Below are positions 17,063 through 25,394 of a DNA stretch of 64,000 bases, piece after piece. Under the pieces are notes generated by a model. It searched no databases, was not told the DNA's origin, and saw nothing but the letters and a program-made list of their open reading frames with translations. The stretch's first letter is position 1. Every line of letters begins with the position of its first letter. Source of the DNA: Parvibaculum sp041688015 (GTDB lineage: Bacteria > Pseudomonadota > Alphaproteobacteria > Parvibaculales > Parvibaculaceae); contig JBDNIY010000017.1 of the NCBI GenBank assembly GCA_041688015.1, positions 337,762 to 401,761 on the forward strand. The letters are read 5' to 3'. Position numbers and translations under genes: made by a program.

Positions 17063-17685
17063 GAGGGGTCTCCTTTAGTCTTGAGGGCGGCAAGCTCCGC
17101 TTCCAATGTGGCGATGCGGGCCTTTAGATAATCAAGGGCGCCTGCTACGTCGGCGGCGTCGAATTGCATCGGGATATGCTGCTGGCAATTGGTGTCGAAG
17201 GCTTCGACAGTAAAAGTGATGACTTGCTGAGGTTTGGCGCGATAGCCCTCGGGCATCAGTTTTGCCATCAAGACCGGGTCGTCGCTGATATGGGCTCGGC
17301 CCCAGATTTTGACGCGCGTACGTGTCGCGTAATTCATCAAGAAAATATAGGCGCGGTCGTTTTCGATGAGGTTGCCGGTGGTGATGTACTGGCGGTTGCC
17401 AACATAGTCGGTGAAAGCAAGCGTGTGTTTGTCGAGCACATGTAGGAAGCCTTTCGGGCCACCGCGGTGCTGGATATAGGGCTGACCGTCCGCACTGGCG
17501 GTCGCTAAATAGAAGGATTGGCGGTCGGCGATGAAGGCCGCGACTTCAGGCGAGATTTCACCCTGCCAGTCGCGCGCCTCATAAAAGGCACGGCTGCCCC
17601 GCGCCGTCTGCACGTCTTTGACGCTGGGCGTGAAGGCGATGTCGCTGACGTGGCTGGGCGTGCTGTCGCTATTCATGCTGGCCAT
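17059..17685 (-). CDS. Pyridoxamine 5'-phosphate oxidase-like flavin-binding protein
   Basis: A 208-residue split-barrel protein of the PNPOx-like superfamily (COG3576-like). FYLATASADGQPYIQHRGGPKGFLHVLD and LAFTDYVGNRQYITTGNL form the flavin-binding region. A C-terminal helix of about 25 residues looks like a coiled coil. It leads a two-gene operon with the DUF1348 gene and is divergent from a LysR gene, the usual layout for a regulator of the adjacent operon. Probably FMN- or F420-dependent redox chemistry; substrate unknown. Confidence 0.85.
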   Translation of the reverse strand: MASMNSDSTPSHVSDIAFTPSVKDVQTARGSRAFYEARDWQGEISPEVAAFIADRQSFYLATASADGQPYIQHRGGPKGFLHVLDKHTLAFTDYVGNRQYITTGNLIENDRAYIFLMNYATRTRVKIWGRAHISDDPVLMAKLMPEGYRAKPQQVITFTVEAFDTNCQQHIPMQFDAADVAGALDYLKARIATLEAELAALKTKGDPS

Positions 17686-17772
17686 TTCCGATTTGAATTC
17701 AGACAGAACATATAAGCTTTCTTAATCTGAGATAATTGGCCATATTTGATAAATTATATTGCATAAAGTGAA
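17686..17772. promoter_or_regulatory. Divergent AT-rich promoter region between the flavoprotein operon and the LysR gene
   Basis: An 87-bp intergenic stretch that is distinctly AT-rich between two divergent starts. It includes TATAAGCTTTCTTAA-like dyad symmetry near 17711-17725, of the kind LysR-type regulators bind (T-N11-A). No binding is shown. Confidence 0.4.
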
Positions 17773-18675
17773 ATGATAATGGATCGACTGGATACGATAG
17801 CGATCTTCGTCGAGGTCGCAGAACAGAGTAGCTTCGTCAAGGCGGCAAAGCGGCTTGGCCGGTCAACGGCTGGCGTCTCCCGCGCCGTCGCCGCTCTTGA
17901 GGCACGGCTCGATACGGCCCTGTTGCGGCGGACCACGCGGGCGGTGACATTGACGGATGCTGGCGCGCGCTATTTGGAGCGTTGCCGCCACCTGCTCGCT
18001 GAATTTGAAGAATTGGAAGCGGCGGCGGCAAGTGAGAAGATCGAGCCTCAGGGCCTCATCTCGCTCACTGTGCCAGTGGTGTTTGGGCGGCTGCATGTGT
18101 TGCCCATCACGGCGCTCTTTCTCAACGCTCACCCCCGCGTTGAAATGCGTCTTCTCATGCATGACCGTAATGTGTCGTTGGTAGATGAGGGGATCGATGT
18201 GGGTGTGCGTCTGGGGCCGCTAGAGGATTCGACTTTGCGGGCCACCAAGGTCGGGCATGTGACGCGCGGCGTTTATGCCAGTCCTGATTATCTGGCGCGG
18301 ATGGGTGTGCCGCAGATGCCCGATGATTTAGTGGGCCACGACTGTATCGCCATCACCTCGATCCGGTCGAACGATGCGCATTGGTCGTTTGGTCGCCGGG
18401 GCGCACGGCGGACCGTTAAAGTGACGCCGCGTGCGACGGTCACCACCATTGATGCTGGTGTTGAAGCTGCCATTCTGGGGATGGGATTGGCGCGGCTGCA
18501 TTCCTATCAGGCAGACAGGCATGTGGCGGAAGGCTCGTTGGTGTCAGTGCTGAATGGCCATGAACCAGAAGACGTGCCGATCCATGTCATTCAACCGGCA
18601 AGCGCACATGTGGCGGCAAAGACACGCGCGCTTGTGGCCATGCTGGTGCCCGCCTTGCGCGCTAAATTTCTCTAA
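17773..18675 (+). CDS. LysR family transcriptional regulator
   Basis: A 300-residue DNA-binding regulator. The N-terminal winged helix-turn-helix reads FVEVAEQSSFVKAAKRLGRSTAG, then SRAVAALEARLDTALLRRTTR, as in the CrgA/PtxR-type subgroup. The rest is a type 2 periplasmic-binding fold for an inducer. Starts at 17773 or 17779 (MDRLDTIAIF) are both possible. Divergent placement suggests it controls the flavoprotein/DUF1348 pair. Its end overlaps the convergent DUF1232 gene by 4 bp. Confidence 0.93.
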   Translation: MIMDRLDTIAIFVEVAEQSSFVKAAKRLGRSTAGVSRAVAALEARLDTALLRRTTRAVTLTDAGARYLERCRHLLAEFEELEAAAASEKIEPQGLISLTVPVVFGRLHVLPITALFLNAHPRVEMRLLMHDRNVSLVDEGIDVGVRLGPLEDSTLRATKVGHVTRGVYASPDYLARMGVPQMPDDLVGHDCIAITSIRSNDAHWSFGRRGARRTVKVTPRATVTTIDAGVEAAILGMGLARLHSYQADRHVAEGSLVSVLNGHEPEDVPIHVIQPASAHVAAKTRALVAMLVPALRAKFL

Positions 18676-19070
18676 GACTCTTCGTTGTCTTTTGGAGGCA
18701 GGTTGAGGGCGGCGCGCGCTGCCGTGCGGTGGCCTGGCGTCAGGTGGCTTGAGACGAGGCCGACGGCGGCCATTAGCACAGTGGCGTCATCGGTGAAGCC
18801 AAAGCCGACGATAAAGTCGGGAACTAAATCGGTGGGCAATACGAAATAGGCGAGTGCGGCCAGAAGCGTTCCTTTGACGCGCAAAGGTGTCTTGGGGTCA
18901 CGGGTGCAGAACCAAGCAGCGGCAGCGTCTTCGGCAAAAGGGATGCGCCCGGCGACACGCGTCAGTTTTTTCCAGAAGTCATCGCGCACGATTTTTTCAT
19001 TTTGTTCGATAACCATGGGCAATGCGTGACGGGGGCTGTCCAATTCCAATGGTGGGCTTTTGTCGGGCAT
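18672..19070 (-). CDS. YkvA family protein (DUF1232)
   Basis: A 132-residue protein whose C-terminal half has the DUF1232 pattern: AYFVLPTDLVPDFIVGFGFTDDATVL, a short membrane-associating hydrophobic segment with the P-x-D-x-x-P-D motif. The N-terminal half is charged and variable. Function is unknown in the family. Confidence 0.88.
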   Translation of the reverse strand: MPDKSPPLELDSPRHALPMVIEQNEKIVRDDFWKKLTRVAGRIPFAEDAAAAWFCTRDPKTPLRVKGTLLAALAYFVLPTDLVPDFIVGFGFTDDATVLMAAVGLVSSHLTPGHRTAARAALNLPPKDNEES

Positions 19071-19310
19071 TTGTCTGCGTTAGCGCTCCCTTGGCGGCGA
19101 ATAGCTTCAACATGGGTGTCTTGGGGGGTGGGCGCAAGCTCAAGGGAACCCTGCGTTAAATCGGAAAAGTGCGATGCGGCGCAGAAATCCCCCAAATTAT
19201 TGTATTTTTGGCTCGCATGACGTGGCTTGAATTTGTTAAATCGGCGCCAACAAATGCCCTCAGTATGTTGTTTCAAGGAGAGGGCCCCAGCGGGACAAAG
19301 GAACAGACCC

Positions 19311-20093
19311 ATGAAACTCGACTCCAATATTTCCGCCATCATCACTGGCGGTGCGTCAGGTCTTGGTGCGGCAACGGCGCGTGCTCTGGCCGCTCAAGGC
19401 GTCAAGATCGGCATTTTCGACTTGCAGGAAGACAAAGGCGAAGCGCTTGCCAAGGAACTTGGCGGCGCTTTTGCTAAGGTCAATGTGACGGATGAAGCCA
19501 GCGTTGATGCCGGCTTTGCGAAACTCCGTGCGGCCAACGGCCAGGAACGCATTCTGGTGAATTGCGCCGGCACGGGCAATGCCGTGAAGACCGCATCGCG
19601 TGACAAAGAAACTGGCAAGCCGGTTCACTTCCCGCTCGACAAATTCAACCTCATCATCCAGATCAACCTTGTCGGCACATTCCGCTGCATCGCTAAATCG
19701 GCGGCTGGCATGCTGACGCTTGATCCGCTGTCTGATGGTGACCGTGGTGCGATCGTCAACACAGGTTCGGTCGCAGCCCAGGATGGCCAGATCGGTCAGG
19801 CGGCTTATTCGGCATCGAAGGCTGGTGTGGTTGGCATGACGCTTCCCATCGCGCGTGACCTGAGCCGTGATGGCATTCGGGTCAACACGATCCTGCCGGG
19901 TATCTTTGATACACCGCTGCTTGCTGGTGCGCCGGAAAAAGTGCGTCAGGCTTTGGGTGCGCAGGTTCCTTTCCCGGCCCGCCTCGGCAACCCGGTTGAA
20001 TATGCATCGCTTGCCATGCAGATGATCACCAACGGTTATTTCAACGGCGAAACGGTTCGCCTCGATGGCGCTATCCGTATGGCGCCGCGCTAA
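19311..20093 (+). CDS. Short-chain dehydrogenase, 3-hydroxyacyl-CoA dehydrogenase type-2-like
   Basis: A 260-residue Rossmann-fold NAD(P)-dependent enzyme. TGGASGLGAATAR binds the cofactor, NCAGTG follows, and the active site is Y-S-A-S-K with Ser in NTGSVAAQDGQ. The insertion GNAVKTASRDKETGKPVHFP and the ending IRMAPR match the type-2 3-hydroxyacyl-CoA dehydrogenase (HSD17B10-like) subgroup, which acts in fatty acid or branched-chain amino acid breakdown. The frame is open further upstream, but the ATG at 19311 gives the standard beginning, with GGAACAGACCC before it. A strong terminator follows at 20116-20147. Confidence 0.9.
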   Translation: MKLDSNISAIITGGASGLGAATARALAAQGVKIGIFDLQEDKGEALAKELGGAFAKVNVTDEASVDAGFAKLRAANGQERILVNCAGTGNAVKTASRDKETGKPVHFPLDKFNLIIQINLVGTFRCIAKSAAGMLTLDPLSDGDRGAIVNTGSVAAQDGQIGQAAYSASKAGVVGMTLPIARDLSRDGIRVNTILPGIFDTPLLAGAPEKVRQALGAQVPFPARLGNPVEYASLAMQMITNGYFNGETVRLDGAIRMAPR

Positions 20094-20115
20094 TCCATCT
20101 GGATTTCACGACTGC

Positions 20116-20147
20116 AAAAGCCCCGGTGGAAACACCGGGGCTTTTTT
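20116..20147. terminator. Bidirectional intrinsic terminator between the SDR and ndh
   Basis: A 13-bp perfect stem with a GAAA tetraloop (arms 20116-20128 and 20133-20145) ends in six Ts on the plus strand and starts with an A run. It can stop both convergent transcripts. Its 20-nt core is identical to the terminator near 28840. Confidence 0.95.
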
Positions 20148-20162
20148 GATGAGCAGTTGGAT

Positions 20163-21448
20163 TTAAGGCAATTTTGTCGAGCCGGTGATGAGGCGGACGT
20201 CTTGGCGGAAGCTGACATAGGCCCAAAGCCAATGCAGCATGACCATCAGGCGATTGCGAAAACCGATGAGGAAATAGACATGCGCGGCCCCCCAAAGGAG
20301 CCAAGCGATGAAACCCTTGACTTCGAGCCGCCCAAAATCGATCACCGCACTTTTACGACCGATGGTGGCGAGGTTTCCTTGGTGGCGGTAGCGGAAGGCA
20401 GCGGGTGTTTTTCCGGCGATTATCGTGTGGATGCTGCGGGCGGCATAATTGCCCATTTGCTTAGCGGCGGGTGCGATGCCTGGCACATATTTTCCGTCTT
20501 CCCATTCGACTGCTGCGGTGTCGCCCACCACGAAAATGCGCCGGTCGCTCGCGGCATTGAGGTGATCGTCAACCATCACGCGGCCTGCACGGTCGCCTTT
20601 AAGGCCAAGCCATTTGGCGGCCGGTGAAGCCATGACACCGGCTGCCCAGATGATCGTGCGCGCGCCGATGAAACTCTCGCCAAGGGCAACGCCTTCGCGG
20701 GTGCAGTCTGTTGCGGCGTGGCCGGTTTGAATTTCGACGCCCATGCGCGTCAGTGATTTGGCGGCAAAGCGCGACAGGGTTTCGGGGAAGGCGGGCAAAA
20801 TGCGTGGTCCGGCTTCCACAAGAATGACGCGGGCAGACGCTGGATCAATGTGGCGGAAGTCGCGCAGCAGGGCCTTTTTGGCCAATTCGATGATGGCACC
20901 TGCCATCTCAACGCCGGTCGGGCCGCCGCCGATGATGACAAAGGTAAGGAGCGCGCGGCGGCGAGCCTCGTCAGTTTCGGTCTCTGCCCTTTCGAAGGCG
21001 AGCAGAATGCGGCGGCGAATTTCGGTGGCGTCGTCGATTTTTTGAGTCCCGGCGCAACGGGCTCCCAATCATCGTGACCGAAATAGGCATGGCGCGCGCC
21101 AGTGGCGACGATCAGGTACTCGTAGGGCACTTCGCGCCAGTCATCGAGGCTAACGATGCGTCGCGTGCGGTCGATGCCGATGACTTCGCCCAGCAACACA
21201 TGGGCATTGGCCTGATCGCGTAGTGTGGAGCGAATGGGCGTTGCGATATCGGCGGGAGACAGGATTGCGGTGGCCACCTGATAGAGCAGCGGCTGGAATA
21301 GGTGATAGTTCTGTGCGTCGATGAGCGTGACGCTGACGGAGGCAGACGACAAAGCGCGGGCGGCGGTCAAGCCATCAAAGCCCGTGCCGAGAATGACAAT
21401 GCGGGGTACCGGGCGGGAGGCCGGGTCTGTGTCGCCTGCGGCCATCAT
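20163..21448 (-). pseudogene. ndh: Type II NADH dehydrogenase (NDH-2) interrupted by a -1 frameshift
   Basis: Flavoprotein that would pass electrons from NADH to quinone at the membrane without pumping protons. The N-terminal frame (from 21448) has VILGTGFDGLTAARAL for FAD, LFQPLLYQVA, and LIVATGARHAYFGHDDWE. At GLKK it runs into a non-homologous frame. The C-terminal frame (to 20163) resumes with KIDDATEIRRRILLAFE, IIGGGPTGVEMAG for NADH, and the WLLWGAAHVYFLIGF membrane segment. The switch falls exactly at an A6 tract (T6 at 21038-21043 on plus). One more A, or a -1 slip there, restores the whole family sequence. Mutation, sequencing error and programmed slippage are all open. Confidence 0.85.
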
Positions 21449-21472
21449 CGCTTCTCCCGCCGATTGTTCAGC

Positions 21473-21775
21473 CTATCTTCCAGCTTTGCCCGCCCATTTG
21501 TCCATGAGCTTGGCCATGGCGATATCGCGTTCGGAGACACCGCCTGCCTCATGTGTCGTCAATTGGACGATCACGGTCTTGTAGACGTTGAACCATTCGG
21601 GGTGATGGTCCGCTTTTTCAGCAGCCAGAGCAATGCGGGCCATCCAGCCGAAGGCTTCGCTAAAATCTTTGAATGTGAAGGTCTTTTCGATGGCATCGCG
21701 ACTGCGCACCTTTGTCCAGCCTTTCAACTCGGCCAGCGCTTTGGTGCGTGCTGTCCCTTTTAATTTCTCAATCAT
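21473..21775 (-). CDS. phhB: 4a-hydroxytetrahydrobiopterin (pterin-4a-carbinolamine) dehydratase
   Basis: A 100-residue PCD/DCoH protein. The active-site segment EKADHHPEWFNVYKTV holds the three conserved His/Pro-Glu-Trp positions. The C-terminal GGVSERDIAMAKLMDK (usually GLTxxDxxLA) is also standard. It recycles pterin cofactor for aromatic amino acid hydroxylases, but no hydroxylase gene is in the window. It is divergent from the zincin gene. Confidence 0.95.
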   Translation of the reverse strand: MIEKLKGTARTKALAELKGWTKVRSRDAIEKTFTFKDFSEAFGWMARIALAAEKADHHPEWFNVYKTVIVQLTTHEAGGVSERDIAMAKLMDKWAGKAGR

Positions 21776-21840
21776 CCTCTATCTCCTTGGTTTGCCGCCC
21801 GACAATCGCGCGCTTAAGCTTGGCGTGCAAGGAGCAGATG

Positions 21841-22245
21841 ATGAGCCGATATATGGAAGAGGCCCCGAGCATTTTTGATTTTGAGCGTCTCGCGGGTGAG
21901 GCTTTGGCGCGCCTGCCGGAATATTTTCGTGTTCATTGTCGCCATGTCGTGATCCGTGTCGAGGATTTTCCTGATAGGGAGGTCATGGAGACCATGCAGC
22001 TCAGCAGTCCTTTTGATATTCTAGGCCTCTATCACGGGCGCGGCGAGCCCTATGAACCCGTGAACCAGATCACGCATTTTCCTGATATGATCTATCTCTA
22101 CCGCCGTCCGATGCTCGCCTATTGGCAGGCCTACGCCGATACGCTTGAGGAGATCGTTACCCATGTGCTCGTACATGAGATCGGGCATCACTTCGGCCTC
22201 TCCGATGATGATATGCACAAGATCGAGGGCGAGGCGAAAGATTGA
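21841..22245 (+). CDS. Zincin-like metallopeptidase family protein (DUF1025 type)
   Basis: A 134-residue protein ending in a zinc-binding helix, LVHEIGHHFGLSDDDM, where HExxH plus a downstream His/Asp match the minimal zincin family. EALARLPEYFRVHCRHVVIRVEDFP and ILGLYHGRGEPY are the preceding strands typical of this group. I pick the ATG at 21841, which is 6 nt after AAGGAG. The ATG at 21838 is slightly too close, and the frame remains open upstream through non-coding-like sequence. Substrate unknown. Confidence 0.85.
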   Translation: MSRYMEEAPSIFDFERLAGEALARLPEYFRVHCRHVVIRVEDFPDREVMETMQLSSPFDILGLYHGRGEPYEPVNQITHFPDMIYLYRRPMLAYWQAYADTLEEIVTHVLVHEIGHHFGLSDDDMHKIEGEAKD

Positions 22246-22248
22246 TCT

Positions 22249-22782
22249 TCAGCGCTGCGGATAAAGACGTTCGGCAACGTATGGCCCGCCACCCACAGTG
22301 GAGCGTGCCGAATAAAGGACAAAGTGGGTGACTTCAAAGGTCGGCGTTGCAAAAAGATTATTTGCGGCGATGAATTGATAGACCTCAGCGGTTTCAACAC
22401 CGCGCAAGCGGGCCAAAGTGACATGCGGTATGAATTTGCGAGGTTCTGGTTTTAGCCCTGCGCGGCGTATGGCGCTTTCGTGGCGGGCTTGCAGGATTTT
22501 TAAAGGCTCGCTGGGCTTGACACTCGCATAGACCGCATGAGGGTCAGCTCCGCCAAAAGCATCGACACCTTCCAGCGTCAGTTCAAACGGTGTGAAGGGG
22601 ACGGCACTTAGTTCCTGATCGACTTCATCGGCGACATTTTCAGGGATGTCGCCGATGAAGCGTAAGGTGATGTGAAAGCTGTCGCGCTCGATCCAGCGCG
22701 CATGTTCAATCCCACGTTGCAGGTGGCGCAGGCGCTCTGCAATCTCGTCAGGAATCTCAAGGGCGGTGAACAGGCGGATCAT
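22249..22782 (-). CDS. thpR: RNA 2',3'-cyclic phosphodiesterase
   Basis: A 177-residue member of the 2H phosphoesterase family (LigT/ThpR). Both HxT/S motifs are present: SFHITLRFIGD near residue 40 and FIPHVTLARL near residue 125. They frame the cleft that opens 2',3'-cyclic phosphates at RNA ends, and in older work joined tRNA halves in vitro. It converges on the zincin gene with 3 bp between stops. The Tas-like reductase gene lies upstream on the same strand. Confidence 0.93.
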   Translation of the reverse strand: MIRLFTALEIPDEIAERLRHLQRGIEHARWIERDSFHITLRFIGDIPENVADEVDQELSAVPFTPFELTLEGVDAFGGADPHAVYASVKPSEPLKILQARHESAIRRAGLKPEPRKFIPHVTLARLRGVETAEVYQFIAANNLFATPTFEVTHFVLYSARSTVGGGPYVAERLYPQR

Positions 22783-22800
22783 CGATAACTCTCATTGGTC

Positions 22801-23847
22801 TTATGGGCTGGGGTTGGGGTTTCGTGCATGGGCCGCGTTGACGTCGGCTTCCAGCTCGTCGGTCCATTTGACATGGCGTGAGGTGACGGCCAATTTCAAC
22901 TGTTCCATTGTTGTTGCGCCGATGATGTTCGACGTCACGAAGGGCCGTGTGGTGGCAAACTGATTGGCAAGCTGGGAAGGGTCAATCCCGTGTTTTTTGG
23001 CGATGGCTAGATAGTCATTAATGGCGGTATTGGTTTGCGGATTTTCATAGCGCTGCAACCGGTTGAATAATTGTTTGCGCGATCCTTCTGGCAAGGCCCC
23101 GTTTTGATATTTGCCGGTGAGGTAGCCTTGGCCGAGTGGTGAGTAGACCAGCAGCCCTACTTGTTCGCGATGGGCCACTTCCGCGCCGCCCAGCTCGAAG
23201 GTACGGTTGATGAGATTATAGGCGTTCTGGACCGACTGGATACGCGGTAGACCACGCGCTTCAGACTCCGCGACAAATTTCATGGTGCCCCATGGCGACT
23301 CATTTGAAAGCGCGATGTGGCGCACCTTGCCGGACTTCACAATTTTGGCGAGGGTTTCGAGAATTTCATGGATCGGATGGCTGTCGGCTTCAATGTGCTT
23401 GTAGGTGAGGCCGGTGCTACCAAAGAGCGAGATCGGACGATCGGGCCAATGAAGCTGATAGAGGTCAATATAATCTGTTTGCAGACGTTTTAGGCTTTTG
23501 TCCACCGCCTCGTTGATCTGTTTGGCGCTTTGTTCGGTGGCGGATTTGTCGTCACGCAACCAATTCATGGGTGAGCGGCCGGCAACTTTTGTGGCGAGGA
23601 TAACCTTGTCGCGATTTTTGTGCGCCTTGAACCAAGTGCCAATGATTTTTTCCGTGGCGCCTTGTGTCTGAGGTTTGGGCGGCACGGCATACATTTCGGA
23701 AGTGTCGAAAAAATTGATGCCTTCGGAGAGGGCATAATCCATCTGCTCGTGGCCTTGGGCTTCTGTGTTCTGTTCGCCCCATGTCATGGTGCCAAGGCAG
23801 ATTTCGCTGACCATTAAATCAGTTCGGCCAAGTTTACGCAGGTTCAT
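22801..23847 (-). CDS. Tas-like NADP(H)-dependent aldo/keto reductase
   Basis: A 348-residue TIM-barrel reductase that follows E. coli Tas along its length: LGTMTWGEQNTEAQGHEQMDYAL, FFDTSEMYAVPP, ILATKVAG and LYQLHWPDR, which supply the Asp, Tyr, Lys and His of the AKR tetrad. Physiological substrate is unknown. It sits 18 bp upstream of thpR and may share its transcript. Confidence 0.93.
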   Translation of the reverse strand: MNLRKLGRTDLMVSEICLGTMTWGEQNTEAQGHEQMDYALSEGINFFDTSEMYAVPPKPQTQGATEKIIGTWFKAHKNRDKVILATKVAGRSPMNWLRDDKSATEQSAKQINEAVDKSLKRLQTDYIDLYQLHWPDRPISLFGSTGLTYKHIEADSHPIHEILETLAKIVKSGKVRHIALSNESPWGTMKFVAESEARGLPRIQSVQNAYNLINRTFELGGAEVAHREQVGLLVYSPLGQGYLTGKYQNGALPEGSRKQLFNRLQRYENPQTNTAINDYLAIAKKHGIDPSQLANQFATTRPFVTSNIIGATTMEQLKLAVTSRHVKWTDELEADVNAAHARNPNPSP

Positions 23848-23903
23848 TAGTTGCCCCCCCTAGGGTTTATTTTCGGGTGTGATGAATTGGTGTGAAATGA
23901 AAG

Positions 23904-24590
23904 TTATTTGGCGGCGGCGGTGGCCTGCGCCGTGGCAATCAATTGTTCGACCTTTGGCAGAATGCCCTTCACCATGACCGCGACGCCCTTGGGATTGGGG
24001 TGCATGCCATCATCGAGCGTCAGATCATCATGCGTAATGACGCCATCTAAAAAGAATGGATAGAGATCAAGGTGATATTTCTTGGCGAGGTCTGGATATA
24101 TGGAATCGAAGTGATGGGCGTAGTCCGCCCCTAAATTGGGTGGCGCAAGCATGCCGACCAGTAAGACCGCGATGTGGCGAGCTTGCAGCGTCTCGATCAT
24201 CTTTGTCAGATTGGCGCGTGTGAATGCTGGATCGACGCCACGCAGGGCATCATTCGCACCTAGCTCGAGAATGACCGCATCGGTCTCTGCGCCGACGCTC
24301 CAATTGAGGCGCGAAAGGCCGCCGCTGGAGGTGTCACCGGAAACGCCAGCATCACGGACCACGACATCGCCGTAGCCGCCGGCGTGAAGGGCTGATTGCA
24401 ATTGCGGCACAAAACCTTCATCCGGGCCCAGCAGATAGCCCGCCGTCAGGCTGTCGCCGAACGCGACAACAACGAAAGGTTTACTCGTGGCCTGCGCCGG
24501 AATGAGGGCTGTTGCGACGTAGAACATGAAGGCGAACAGCGCCAAGGCCGTTATTTTGGCCGTCATTTTCTTGTAAATAATTGAAAACAT
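23904..24590 (-). CDS. tesA: Arylesterase / multifunctional thioesterase-lysophospholipase (TesA-like SGNH hydrolase)
   Basis: Exported SGNH hydrolase with all catalytic blocks: AFGDSLTAGY (Ser), GVSGDTSSGG (Gly), LELGANDALRG (Asn), and DGMHPNPKG (Asp, His). A hydrophobic leader ends at IPAQA, consistent with periplasmic location. Among in-frame starts (24659, 24590, 24566) I favour 24590, because it gives a short basic n-region before the hydrophobic core, though 24566 is nearly as good. It is divergent from a YbbA-like ABC gene, the same arrangement as tesA-ybbA-ybbP in E. coli. Confidence 0.9.
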   Translation of the reverse strand: MFSIIYKKMTAKITALALFAFMFYVATALIPAQATSKPFVVVAFGDSLTAGYLLGPDEGFVPQLQSALHAGGYGDVVVRDAGVSGDTSSGGLSRLNWSVGAETDAVILELGANDALRGVDPAFTRANLTKMIETLQARHIAVLLVGMLAPPNLGADYAHHFDSIYPDLAKKYHLDLYPFFLDGVITHDDLTLDDGMHPNPKGVAVMVKGILPKVEQLIATAQATAAAK

Positions 24591-24686
24591 GCCATATCGC
24601 TCAAGGGGCTTACCGCACTTCATCTCTGAAATTCGGCCGTTTGAGGCGTTGTCGCCCAAACTGGTGAACTAGAAGGTTTAAGACGT

Positions 24687-25394
24687 TTGACCGATAGCAT
24701 CATCGAACTCAAAGATTTGGAACTCAGCCTGCCCAGTCAGGCCGGGCCGGTCAACATTTTGCGCGGGATTGATCTCAAAATTGCGCGCGGGGCGACCACG
24801 GGGCTTGTCGGCCCGTCTGGCTCAGGCAAATCAACATTGCTCATGGTGTTGGCGGGATTGGAGCGTCCCAGCGCGGGTGGGGTCAAGGTGGCGGGTGAAG
24901 ACCTGACGCGGCTCGGTGAAGACGGGCTTGCGCGGTTTCGTCGTCAACATGTAGGGATTGTCTTTCAGTCTTTCCACCTCATCGCGACAATGACAGCGTT
25001 GGAAAATGTGGCGATCCCGTTGGAATTTGCCGGACGGGCGGATGCTTTTGCGCGCGCGGAAGAGGAATTGAAGCTGGTCGGGCTTGGCCATCGGCTGACG
25101 CATTATCCCGGCCAACTGTCGGGCGGCGAGCAGCAGCGCGTGGCGCTGGCGCGCGCCGTCGTGGGCGATCCTGAAATTTTGTTGGCTGACGAGCCGACCG
25201 GCAATCTCGACCAAACGACCGGGGCTGACATCATTGAGTTGATGTTCGACCTTCATGCCCGCAAGGGCACGACACTGGTGTTGATTACGCATGATGAGCA
25301 ATTGGCCAGACGCTGCGGGCAGGTTGTGCGGTTGCGCGACGGGCTGATCGAGACCATCGAAGCCGGTGAGATCCACGATGGTACATTTGCATGA
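24687..25394 (+). CDS. ybbA: ABC transporter ATP-binding protein, YbbA type
   Basis: A 235-residue ATPase of the LolD/MacB-like group. Walker A is GPSGSGKST, the signature LSGGEQQRVALARA, Walker B ILLADEPTGNLD, and the H-loop ITHDEQ. The start appears to be a TTG at 24687 with AGAAGG 10 nt before. Its stop overlaps the permease start (ATGA at 25391). Next to a divergent tesA it forms the conserved ybbA-ybbP cassette. Such systems usually handle lipids or envelope components, but the substrate is unproven. Confidence 0.92.
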   Translation: MTDSIIELKDLELSLPSQAGPVNILRGIDLKIARGATTGLVGPSGSGKSTLLMVLAGLERPSAGGVKVAGEDLTRLGEDGLARFRRQHVGIVFQSFHLIATMTALENVAIPLEFAGRADAFARAEEELKLVGLGHRLTHYPGQLSGGEQQRVALARAVVGDPEILLADEPTGNLDQTTGADIIELMFDLHARKGTTLVLITHDEQLARRCGQVVRLRDGLIETIEAGEIHDGTFA

